The notes under the pieces: model-generated
What the model saw: only the letters and a program-made list of their open reading frames with translations
Database searches by the model: none
Told to the model about the DNA's origin: nothing
Position numbers and translations under genes: made by a program
In this document: positions 55,078-64,000 of the stretch, piece after piece
Numbering within the stretch: position 1 is the first letter of the stretch
Layout: every line of letters starts with the position of its first letter
From: Cytospora piceicola
Lineage: Eukaryota > Ascomycota > Sordariomycetes > Diaporthales > Cytosporaceae
Length of the DNA: 64,000 nucleotides
Assembly (NCBI GenBank): GCA_023375675.1
Contig: JALQBC010000008.1
Location: forward strand, 372,001 to 436,000
Direction: 5' to 3'

Positions 55078-56747
55078 TTAGCCCGAGGGCGTGGCCAAGA
55101 CCGGGGGCATGTGCAGGCTGGGCCAGAAAATGTAAGCGCCCAGGAGGATGCCACCGAAGACCATGAAGCCCATAGCACCCTTGGCACGGGCAGGATGGTT
55201 TTGCCGAATGGAACCTAGCGAGAGGCGGGCATCGGCGAAAGCGGACTGAAGCTTCTCGGGACCGAGCTTGTAGTAGCAGAGACCAGCCAGGGCGATAGAG
55301 TAACCGAAGTACTGCTGGAGAGTGACGGGGTCGAGGAAGATGACCAGGGAGGCAACAACCAAGAGGATGTCCTTGAGAATTCCAGACATGGTAAGGACGA
55401 CGGCGGAAGTCTTGCCAATCTGCAGGATGACACGTTAGAGACAAAAACGTGGAGAAAGCGGACAAGAGTGATCAAATGACGGAATCGGGACTTACCAGGA
55501 AGACGACAGAGACGTTCAGCAGGAAGGCAACGAAAGCGTTCGCAATCAGAGTGAAGATGCCGACACCGTAGATGTCGCCCATAGTCATGCGGGGCGCCTC
55601 AACAAATAAGGTGACAACACCGTTGATGATGGCGCAAGCCGGGGCGTAGTAGTAGAGAGAGACGAGAGGGTCCATCTTGAACTCGGCGGAGCTCAACATG
55701 CGCTGGATCATGACGAGACGCAGAGCCTCGAAGACGATACCGGAGCACTGGTCTGTTTCGCGGGGTCAGTACGAAATAGGTCGCGATTTCGACGTTGGAA
55801 GTACATACAGACGAAACCGACGAGGTCGAACTTGATCTCTCCGAAAGAGGCGATGACAACACCAAGAACAATGATGCCGACGTTTCCAAGGACCTTCATG
55901 TTGGGAGGGGCAATGCCGAAAGCCCAAGTGGCGAACAAGGTGACAACAGCATTGGTGGCCTTGAGCATCTGGATGAAGGAGACAGACAGGTAAAGGTAGG
56001 CGACGTTTCCGCAGATCAGAGACAAACTGAACATGATACCGATGGGGACGATAGCACGCCTGAGCAACAGAAAACATCAGTACGGTGGTTTTCCTTGGCC
56101 ATTCTTCTTCCTCGAAAAGGGCGTCGCAACCGGAACTCACATGTAGGTCTGAGTGTTCATGGGAACCTTGTGTCGCGAATCAAGGGCAGTCGTGCACTTC
56201 GCCATGATCTGCGTCATGGTGGTGGCGAACAGCATGTGCCATGTTGTCAAGAAAAGAGCTGTTGTCACACGGTCAGATACATTGAGGCTCGTGGGAGGCG
56301 GGCTCGTCGGGAGGAAGAGGTCTTACGGAAGTCTGTGTGATGGCACCCAATGGTCAGCAAGTTGTTTCTATCGAAAGAAGGGAGGGATGAGACAAGACAT
56401 GTATTTGTCTCGCACATAAGGCTGCACCACGAACTTACCGAACTTGGCGGATGCCAGAACCCACTTGTTGAAGATAATGACACCAGAACTGCAGGCGATC
56501 CAGACACTGCAGCGCAAACACCACAAGTTAGCATTCCACAGGTCCTCCCAATACGACGGACTCGTCTGCTCGTTCCAGTTCTAGTTCCGGGACCGAGCCA
56601 GGCAGGTTGTACGCACCCAATGTAGACGGCAGGGTGAAGACCCTTGTTCTGGGGAGCTGGGGGAGCAGCATCCTGACGAAGGACACCACCCTCGAGCTTC
56701 CTGTCCTCCTCGCCAGAGTCACGTTGGTTTTCCTTGGTTGCAGACAT
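55078..56747 (-). CDS. Triose-phosphate-type (DMT/TPT) transporter with a 6-nt exon
   Basis: Seven exons, 56747-56617, 56506-56439, 56332-56327, 56258-56141, 56059-55809, 55752-55496 and 55419-55078, all GT-AG with agreeing phases, give 390 aa. It belongs to the nucleotide-sugar/triose-phosphate translocator superfamily (PF03151): SSGVIIFNKWVLASAKF in helix 1, LFLTTWHMLFATTMTQIM, SVSFIQMLKATNAVVTLFAT, and near the end LNVSVVFLIGKTSAVVLTMS with KDILLV. These proteins sit in Golgi, ER or plastid-like membranes; fungal ones of this type are mostly uncharacterised. The 6-nt exon ACTTCC is needed to give AKF-DF-P-LFLTTWH. A TAG/TAC microsatellite lies in the presumed 5' leader. The protein looks intact. 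Confidence 0.88.
56327..56332 (-). other. 6-nt micro-exon of the TPT transporter
   Basis: ACTTCC on the minus strand, preceded by ACACAG and followed by GTAAGA. The flanking introns are 56438-56333 (106 nt) and 56326-56259 (68 nt). Entry phase 1 and exit phase 1 give G|AC-TTC-C|CT, that is D-F-P, and restore the conserved AKFxFPLFLTTWH reading. Direct joining of the two large exons keeps the frame but loses DF. Confidence 0.8.
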
Positions 56748-58517
56748 TGTCGCAAAGGTCACGATGTTTCGTCGCTCAAGTCGTGTAATCGGCGGTACGA
56801 CGCGCTCGGAGGGAAGGAGTGGCCGGGAGGTATATGTCGAGGGAGACAATGGGGGTTGATAGTGAGGGAGGAAGAGATAGGAAACGGATAATAATAGTAG
56901 TAGTAGCAGTAGTAGTAGTAATAGTAGTAGTAGTTAGTGGACACCAACGAGTCGACAGGTGGATTCAGGAGAGAGGAGAGGCTAGAGACACTAGAGGCAC
57001 TAGACAACACGTCGTTGCACTCTCAAAAGAAATTTAGCCGAAACGGCACGTCATCAAAGCTGGTTTCGCAGTGCCAAATTAAATCAACCTTGGAAATTAG
57101 AGCAGCGAGCAGGGCCACTTTCAGAGGAGCTGAGAGGGTAAGGCCCACTAAGGACCCGCTGAAGGCCCACGGCAAGTCAAAGCCAACTAAGCCGGAAACA
57201 GGAACAGACCGGGGTCGGGCCAGGGATGACAGCTAACGGGGGAGAATAACGCTCATTCCTAAAATAGACTAGCCTCCGCACCTGGAGTTGTCATTGGCGA
57301 GAGTACTCACCGCCTGCTCGTCCAACCCACCCCTGGGCAGAAACGTGCTGGTGTCAGTGGCCAGAAGGAGAGCTGGGACCCTGAACTCTGGCACTCTGGT
57401 TATCTGACTTCCAACAACCAGGACAGATAAAACGGCGATCTTGTTGCTTTCAATTTCTTTTTTTCCCTCACCTGCAGCTCCAATCATCAAACTGCTGCAG
57501 TCTGCCGCATGTGGTTACAGTGGAGGAGCCCGGGTCCCAAACAAGGCTGACTGACTGACAGACAGTGCAGTGAAACAACACCCATTTCCGAACCAGGGCC
57601 TCAAGTCCCGATACCAATGTACACGTAGTACACGTATTGTACCTACAATGGAAGATGAGACCCGGGTCAACAAGGAAGCCGGCATGAGGACACTCGAATT
57701 CATGACTTTCGTATACTGAATGTTCGAGGTTCAGCTGTGCTCCAGTTCCGGCCGCATTGTGAGACAGGCCCTCGAATGTTCCGTGCCTTCTTCTGTTCCT
57801 CTCTCCTCCCGACAAGCTTTTTGCTGTGGAGGTTCCCACGGTAGCTTATCTGGGTCACATTCCTCTGTTTCAACCTTCGGCTGCCATGCTGCCATGCCCT
57901 GGTGTGAGACGGGCTGACAGCACGGACGGGCAGCAGGGATCTCACGGAACTCGACACTAATAATAAATTACCGCGAAACTGCCGTGGCCCGTGTCCCGTG
58001 TCCCGGGGAATGATAGCATCTAAGGATTAGAGGATCTCGGCCAACGGCAATCACAATACCCAAAGTACATGAGTACTTTGTCTCACACTGACTGCCGAGT
58101 CCTTTACTAGGGACTATATAGTATGGAGCACTAGGTACGCACTAGTATGTGCCAATGTTCGGCCGGTTATATGGAGCTCAAGCCACCACAGACTGTATCA
58201 CGGACGTCCTGTATGCTGTGCCTGAGGAAGAGCAGATGGCCGGCTCTAGGGCTCCGAGTCGAGACATCTAACTGGATTCTTCCGCCAATGGGTTCCGTCA
58301 ATTATCATTAATAGGAGTCTATGTACGTCCACACTCCCGAGACATTCGATCTTCAACCATTTGTCACTTTGCTCGATACGCACGCGGCTTCATCGTGACG
58401 GCTCTCTCTCCACCATCTCTTCCTCAAGCCCACCACCTTGACCCTCCCTGTCTAGCCTGTCGGCTATCATGGTCTTTATTTTTTCCAAGAGGGCTGATTG
58501 AATTTCGCCTTGTATCC
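56748..58517. other. Intergenic, with microsatellite
   Basis: 1.8 kb upstream of the TPT transporter. A TAG/TAC-type trinucleotide repeat lies at 56889-56936. Polypyrimidine stretches follow (about 57455-57475). No gene recognised. Confidence 0.55.
56889..56936. repeat. TAG trinucleotide microsatellite
   Basis: About 16 TAG-type triplets with AAT and CAG interruptions, about 145 bp upstream of the TPT start, probably in its 5' leader or promoter. Confidence 0.85.
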
Positions 58518-59046
58518 TCACAGCCTCCAGCGCCGTGCCTTGACAATGGCCCCAATGAATTCATCCAATTTCCGACTCTCCTGCTGGGCCAAGTCGTTCC
58601 CAAGTCCACCTGTCGAGTCAGCCCACCTTGGTTTCCAGTCCACCACCAGCTCCCTCAGCTCTTACGCATGACCCATCACTTGACCGAAGTGTCTCATCCA
58701 CCAATTTCAATCAGCATTTTCCATACTTACAAAAAACACCAGCCTCCGCAGCCTAGGCAGCTTCAAGTCCCCATGCACAGCAAACCCAACCCTCTTGACG
58801 CGCTTGGCAATGCAGGCAAGCATGACGGCCTCTTCGCGCACTGCGGGACGCATCTCGCGATACGCACGCTTGCAGCTCAGGATCAGCGCTGGTAGGGGCT
58901 TGGGGAAGGCTGGCTCTAGCCGGAACACGGGCGTACGGCTGAGCTCGAGGTCACTGTGATGGAAGGTGAGGTAGTAGGCGTAGATGGCCTCCCGGATCTC
59001 GCTGGGGATGGCGAGGAAGGACGCTAGGCTGAGATTCGATGGTCAT
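58518..59046 (-). pseudogene. Small F-box-like protein gene with frame break at the start
   Basis: Two exons are clear: about 59030-58731 and 58658-58518, joined by a GTAAGT intron in phase 0. The protein begins SLASFLAIPSEIREAIYAYY, the pattern of fungal F-box-like proteins, then LPALILSCKRAYREMRPAVR, and ends AIVKARRWRL. The only nearby ATG (59046) opens MTIES but is one base out of frame with the rest, and a TGA precedes SLASF in the correct frame. No donor of normal spacing could repair this. Either a one-base change near 59031-59046 disables the gene or an unseen upstream exon exists. Such proteins often bind partners for ubiquitin-related or unknown roles; role here unknown. Confidence 0.55.
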
Positions 59047-60131
59047 CTTGGGCGTGGGTGTTTACGTAGTGGTGTTTAGCCAATGTTTGGAAGACAAGAG
59101 GGCGCTTCTTGAGTCGAAGCAGGAGGAGATGCGGATTTATAAGTGCTGGTCAACTGCCAGGGACGTAGTTGGGATATAGGTACGAGTTGACGACTGACCG
59201 CATCTGTTAGTGCTGATAGACGTTCCCGAGATCTGGTTGATACCATACTGCACATATGCACCTAGTACAGCTATAAATTAGACACCGACATAGAGCACGC
59301 GGCCTGAACCTGACTGAGCGTGTGCCTGCCTTCACGCGCATCCGCATGCATTGACTTAGACGGATCCATTCGCCTCGTGGTCTCCAGGGTGGATGGATGA
59401 GCTGCCGCTGGTTGGAGGTAGCATGGACAGGCCAATTACTCGTCGATCCAGGCTGTAGTGAGACCACGGGAGCAGTACTATGTATATCCTGAAGCTATGG
59501 CCAGAACCACAAATGATGAGATAATGTGCCACCTCGGCATCCCCCCCCACCTCCTTTGGGGAGTACCAGGGTTAGGGTTGATGTAGTTTCTCTTCCGATG
59601 GGCCCCTGAATTGACTAAAGTCACTAGGCCAGCCCCGAGTTCCACCAGGGGCGGCAAACAATGTTACAGTGAAACAGCCGTCAGAGCTCCGAAGCCGCAG
59701 CAGGTCAATTCCCAACCCGCCCCTCCATCTTAGGCTTGGCTTCCTCTCTCACTGGTTCCCACGCACTGCTCCCGGTTCGGTTCCAAGCACGAGCTGCCAG
59801 GTATCAAACGCCTGTTTGTTCGATTGTCGTGTTACATACATATATCAGGATACCATCCGCTTCCATCTGGTGCACACATCTGCACTCCACTCCAAAATAG
59901 ACAATCAATTCAATACCGAATCAAGCATCAAAAGCGTATCTTAAAAAGCCGTTACAAAATACCCACTTTTTAAGCCGGACTCTTACGGGAACAAACGGGC
60001 AGCAACAAATTGCCTTCCCTTCCGAGCTCCCCGCACCAACAAACTCCAGTCCTTATTTGAACAGTGATTTTGCTGTCCGATCTTTCTTTTTTTTTTGCCA
60101 GTCCAGCAAGAACAACAACACAAACACGAAA
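59047..60131. other. Divergent intergenic region
   Basis: 1.1 kb. TATAAATC on the minus strand at about 59132-59139 could be a TATA box for the F-box-like gene. A telomere-like AGGGTTAGGGTT is at 59568-59579 next to an 8-base C run (59541). The 3' part is the promoter and leader of the acetolactate decarboxylase. No gene recognised. Confidence 0.5.
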
Positions 60132-60987
60132 ATGGCTTGCAACGAATTTTACCAGTACTCCCTGGCTCTCAGCCTTATGGACGGCGTGGCCGAAAAGGGC
60201 CTTCCCATCTCCGAGTACCTCACGCATGGCGACCACGGAATTGGCACCTTCCGCCACATCAACGGCGAGATGATCGTGCTTGACGGCAAGGCCTTCCAGA
60301 TGCTTTCTGATGGCTCCATTGTGGAACTCGACCCTACCGGCGATGCCATCCACCCTTTCGCCCAGATCACTCGCTTCAGGCCAGAGGTTACCGCCAAGGC
60401 TGTCATCCCCAGCAAGGAAGGCCTGGGCGACATCGTTAGCGACCTTGTGTAGGTTTTGCCCGGTCTCTTCAGTCTCACTCACTCATCCCTTGGTCATTTT
60501 CATCAGAACTCAAGTGAACCTCACTTGTTATCAAGAGAAACGAACCTTATTTATTTGGGCAAATGGCTAACACAAAATCTTTCTTAGGCCTGGCTCCAAG
60601 AACCACTGCCTGGCCATGAGGCTCGACGGTGTGTTCAAGGCCGTCACGGTCCGCACGGCGGCGGGACAGACGGAGCCGCGCCAGAGCCTGCTGGAGATCG
60701 GCAAGAACCAGGTCTCGTTCACCTTCGAGAACGTCCGCGGCACCCTGATCGGTTTCCGCCAGCCTCACTACCTGCAGGGCATCGGCGTCGCCGCCGACCA
60801 CCTGCACTTCATCACTGAGGACCGGAAGAACGGCGGCCACGTCCTGGCGCTGGAGAGCGACGGCGAGCTCGACGTGCAGGCCGCCCAGATGTACACCATC
60901 AAGATTGAGCTCCCCAAGGGTGACGAGGAGTTCAACGAGGCGCCGCTAAAGGGTAACCACAAGGATTTGGAGTCGGTGGAGGGTTGA
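60132..60987 (+). CDS. Alpha-acetolactate decarboxylase
   Basis: Two exons, 60132-60448 and 60588-60987, joined by a 139-nt intron (GTAGGT...CTTAG), give 238 aa, the usual length of the family (PF03306). It converts alpha-acetolactate to acetoin, diverting carbon from valine synthesis. Signatures: YQYSLALSLMDGV, LTHGDHGIGTFRHINGEMIV, LDGKAFQM, and DHLHFITEDRKNGGHVLAL, whose His-x-His and later His are the zinc ligands. A conserved Arg (KNHCLAMRLDG) lies between. No signal peptide, so cytosolic. The family is best known in bacteria; the intron shows it is an established fungal gene. The C-terminal tail (PLKGNHKDLESVEG) is short. Start follows CGAAA ATG; earlier in-frame Met at 60057 is less likely. 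Confidence 0.92.
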
Positions 60988-61087
60988 ACTTGTGAGATTG
61001 ATTTTTCACACATAGCTATGGCCTCACCGGCCTATAATTGCAGTACGAACTTTTCAAATTAGAGCGTCTTATCAACTACAGACCACA

Positions 61088-62558
61088 CTACCGCACACTC
61101 TGTGCGTCATTGTTCGTCCCCGCTGCAGTGGACGCCCTCTCGCTCAGCTCCCACGCCTCCGCGCCGCCCCGTCCCGACTCCATATCGCCCAGCACCTTCT
61201 GCCCGGGATCGAGAGCCTCCTGGCTCGCCGTCGTCCGCATCGTCGTGACCGTGATAGGGTACGGGTCCGACGCCCCCGACCGCTTCCACTTCCTCAGGCG
61301 CCTCTCCCGCGGCGTCTCCTCGCCGCCCTCCCTGTCCGGCCAGAACCGCTGGGAGATGGTGCGCGGGACGTTGGCCGCGGCGCCCGGGCTGACGGCGTCG
61401 TCGCGGCTGCCCTTCTTCAGGAACAGGCGGACGAACCAGGCGCTCACCACCGGCGCGTTCCCGGCGATGAGGGCGATGACCTGCTCGGCCAGGGCGAGGA
61501 GGACCACGATCATGTAGATGACGGTCTTGTCCGTGCCGTCTGCCATCGGGATCTGATACGCCAGCCTGGCGATACTGGACACGGGTGCGAGTGTGCTAGA
61601 GGGACTTGGGTTTAAGCTTTTGTTCAAGAGAACGTGACACCTCAACAAGTCCCGGGGGCTTGACTTGCTGAACATCACAGGGAGGGAAAGAACTGACCCG
61701 AACGCGAATAGAGCCCACACGGCCCACTTCCGCTTGCGGCTCATGTTCAGCCGCCACAGCGACGCCATGGGGATCACCAGGACGAGCAGGTCGCTGATGA
61801 TGTTGATGATGGACGCCGAGATCAAGACCATGTATTGGTTCTCGCAGCTGGAGCCGTAGGGCTTGTGGTACGGCACGCACTGCAGGGCGATGGCGAGGAT
61901 CAGGCCGACCGTGTAGAGGAGGTTGAGCCAGATCACGGCCTGGATGACCCACCAGAACAGGCTGCGGTCGAAGCCCTTGGGGAAGAAGAGGCGGATGTAG
62001 AGCAGCAGGATGGACAGCTTGGCGAAGAACATGGACGTGCGCGCCACCATCTGGAGGTCCTGGAAGAGCTCGAGGTATCTCTTGTAGTCTGCGGCCGGGT
62101 CATCTTCGAGGTGCACTGCCGTGTCCGGGGGTTCAGTACATGATCAAGGCGCGAGAGTGTCCCGAACAAGAAGGAATGGGCTGGAGGAGCTGCGTACATC
62201 CGCCGCCATGCTGCATCATCATGATTTGCAGCGTACACAAGGCTATGGTGCCAGCCGTGGCCAGAACCATGGACCCTACATCGTATGAAGCGCGTGTCAG
62301 CTCGGGGGCCTTGCGAACATTGGTGCATGGCAAAAGAGACCAAGGCCACGGGGGGCAAGGTTGGACAAGCAAGCCATCTGACTTACAGTCATCCCACCAA
62401 AATTGCTGGTGGACCGTGAATCTGGTGTAGATGCGAGTCCCGGTGAATACCGTCGATAGTAACAGGTATAGCACACTAACTCCTACAACACTTGCGCTGC
62501 TGATGGAAGCGCGGGCTCGCGCCTCGTCCGTAATCGTGCTAGGAAGAGTCGGGCTCAT
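61088..62558 (-). CDS. Rhodopsin-domain (PTH11-type) integral membrane protein
   Basis: Four exons, 62558-62387, 62275-62198, 62115-61698 and 61595-61088, with agreeing phases, give 391 aa. The multi-helix pattern of the fungal rhodopsin-domain family is present: SVLYLLLSTVFTGTRIYTRF in TM1, WWDDWSMVLATAGTIALC around intron 1, KLSILLLYIRLFFPKGFDRS, SIINIISDLLVLVIPMASLW, and LRLNMSRKRK-type loop (RLNMSRKRKW). A long charged cytosolic tail of about 110 residues follows (REGGEETPRERRLRKWKRSG). Ligand and role unknown. It converges on the acetolactate decarboxylase gene, 100 bp apart. Acceptor 61596 was chosen because it gives TLAPVSSIARLAYQ rather than a shorter helix. Confidence 0.82.
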
Positions 62559-63836
62559 CTTGTCACTATATGGAGGGCTGCATGAGGTTTAGTGAGATGG
62601 GGCCGCTCAGGGGCGTGGCGCCGTGGGCTTGAAGGTTAAATATCAGATCTAATCAAGATGCGTGTATGTCGACTCGCAGTCGAAAACAAAAGACGGCGGC
62701 CAGACCAGACCACATGGTCTTGCTGCTGCGACATGTCGAATTATGCAAAGAGCAAACAAAAGGACAAGACATGGATGTGGTAATGAGGAATCTTGCTTGA
62801 TTCGGCGATACTCGCACGCATGTTGCATCTCCATATCTTACTGCAACCCATCTCCCGTCCCAGCTCTTCCGAGGTTACATCCTTTGGGGTTTTACCCATT
62901 TTTTGTCCCCATTCTGCAGCCGTGGGTCCCACACAAGCGAATCCTATTGCTACTCTGCTGCTGATGGATAAGCAGAAAATATCGAGGAGGGGACGAACAG
63001 ATATGGCTCCATGATGTAATTGACGGAATGGAAGCACTGGAGTGATGCCTTGAAGCGAAGGAATGATAGCGCAGAGACCATGTCAAAACATTACAAAGGA
63101 GCCTGGAACTTGACAAACGAAAGTGTTGTCCTGTACACACTCTTGCGCGATCCCATCCCAAGCAGCACTTTTGCTGTCATGCTAGTAGTATAAGGACCGA
63201 TTGTATGCAGCCAGGGTCACACAAGGGCGTAGTCTCCCCTTAATAATGGTGGCGGGACGGGACGGAACGCCAATGCCGTCGCCTTTCTTACGCCCAGCAC
63301 GGCAGGTCGATGTGTATCAAGTGGTACCTAGGCATATATATACACTAGATCGATCCCACGTGGAGCTGAATCCTTCCGGAAGATTCGTAAAATTTGAACC
63401 AACTGTGAGCAACTGTAGTGTACATATAAAAAACACACGCCTCTGCACCGTAAAAGGGGTGTCTGGGTGCCTGGGTGTCTGTTGGTTGCATTCATGGCTT
63501 ATGAAATCTTGCAGGACTCCAGATTTGTTCCGACCCACCGTGATCCGACCGTCCCTTTTAAACTGGCCTGACTGGATGCGATTATAATGGTATGAAAGAT
63601 CCCGATCACCCGTCTATTCTTTCTTCACCCTGATCGAGTAGCATTTACCATTGATCTGCATCTTCCCTGCATAGGATTTTCATTTTACCCAACCACAAAC
63701 CCTACCACATTTTTGTTACCACCTCCTGCACCTCGTGGCACCCGTGACGCAACATTTCAGCTGTCCATCTCCCCTCCTCTTCGAATAATCTCTTGGGTAC
63801 CATCCAGTGAAACGAGGCACAGGATTTCAAGTAAAC
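62559..63836. promoter_or_regulatory. Divergent intergenic region
   Basis: 1.28 kb between two divergent starts. No gene seen. A GGTACCTAGGCA word related to the ACCTAGGT palindromes is near 63323. The 5' leader of the secreted-protein gene is pyrimidine-rich (63620-63790). Confidence 0.5.
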
Positions 63837-64000
63837 ATGTACAGCATTGGCCGACTCCTCCCTGCGGCGGCGCTACTCGCAGCGCTGCTGCAGCCATCCA
63901 TGGCACTGCAGTTCAACATCACTGCCCTGGGCGCTGCCAACAACGCCTCGACACTCGAGTGCTGGCAGATGGACACGCCCTTTACCATTTCCACTCAGCA
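63837..64000 (+). CDS. Secreted protein, N-terminal fragment (cut by window edge)
   Basis: The frame opens MYSIGRLLPAAALLAALLQP, a typical signal peptide with probable cleavage after SMA, followed by LQFNITALGAANNASTLECW with two N-glycosylation sequons. About 54 residues are inside the window. Similar small secreted fungal proteins are often of unknown function; the rest of the gene is needed. No intron is seen in the fragment. Confidence 0.7.
   Translation, partial: MYSIGRLLPAAALLAALLQPSMALQFNITALGAANNASTLECWQMDTPFTISTQ

Noticed and set aside
55795..56340. 181-codon plus-strand frame
   Set aside because: Antisense to exons 4 and 5 of the TPT transporter; hydrophilic shadow of membrane helices.
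1..64000. tRNA, rRNA or CRISPR features
   Set aside because: No B-box-like GGTTCGAATCC with a matching clover-leaf, no rRNA-like stretch and no spaced repeats were recognised by eye; a tRNAscan run would be decisive.

Overview
The window looks like nuclear DNA of a filamentous ascomycete (Pezizomycotina, probably Sordariomycetes). Genes on both strands are split by short GT-AG introns of about 45-140 nt. The gene families present (Clr5-ankyrin, UstYa/DUF3328, PTH11-type rhodopsin-domain proteins, NACHT-TPR STAND protein, SesB-like hydrolase, mitochondrial complex I NDUFB8, SWR1) belong to that group. No family was searched against a database. All gene models come from reading frames, splice-site phase and recognisable motifs.

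Layout. 1-1270: 5' part of a sugar transporter (-) that contains a 10-nt exon. 2272-3387: homocysteine S-methyltransferase (-). 4593-8362: Clr5-domain ankyrin protein (+). 9506-10814: membrane-anchored DUF3445 / heme-dependent N-demethylase-like protein (-). 10815-13875: gene-poor, with a repeat-filled inverted-repeat structure (11265-11862) and a frameshifted coding remnant beside it. 13876-15899: unnamed conserved-looking protein (-). 17104-17772: complex I subunit (-). 18481-23667: SWR1 chromatin remodeller (+). 25194-26682 and 27145-29010: an FAD amine-oxidase-type enzyme and a Dal5/pantothenate-type MFS transporter, divergently transcribed. 29011-31487: gene-poor, with a 15-bp minisatellite and an assembly gap. 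31488-32611: rhodopsin-domain protein (+). 33959-35014: UstYa-like oxidase (+). 35132-37702: LAT/Mup1-type amino-acid permease (-) with one missing splice donor.

37703-46611 is the most accessory-looking block. It holds an unrecognised ten-exon gene (38095-40577, +), a SesB-like alpha/beta hydrolase (40780-42597, -) and, divergent from the hydrolase across a 565-bp shared promoter, a DUF7708-NACHT-TPR STAND receptor (43163-46611, +). A split receptor/effector pair for non-self recognition is my best candidate for an undescribed system here. That function is inference.

48570-51178: secreted copper amine oxidase (+), convergent with an FHS-like MFS transporter (51579-53079, -). 55078-56747: triose-phosphate-type transporter (-) with a 6-nt exon. 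58518-59046: small F-box-like gene with a frame break at its start. 60132-60987: alpha-acetolactate decarboxylase (+). 61088-62558: second rhodopsin-domain membrane protein (-). 63837-64000: start of a secreted protein (+), cut by the window edge. No rRNA, tRNA or CRISPR was recognised.
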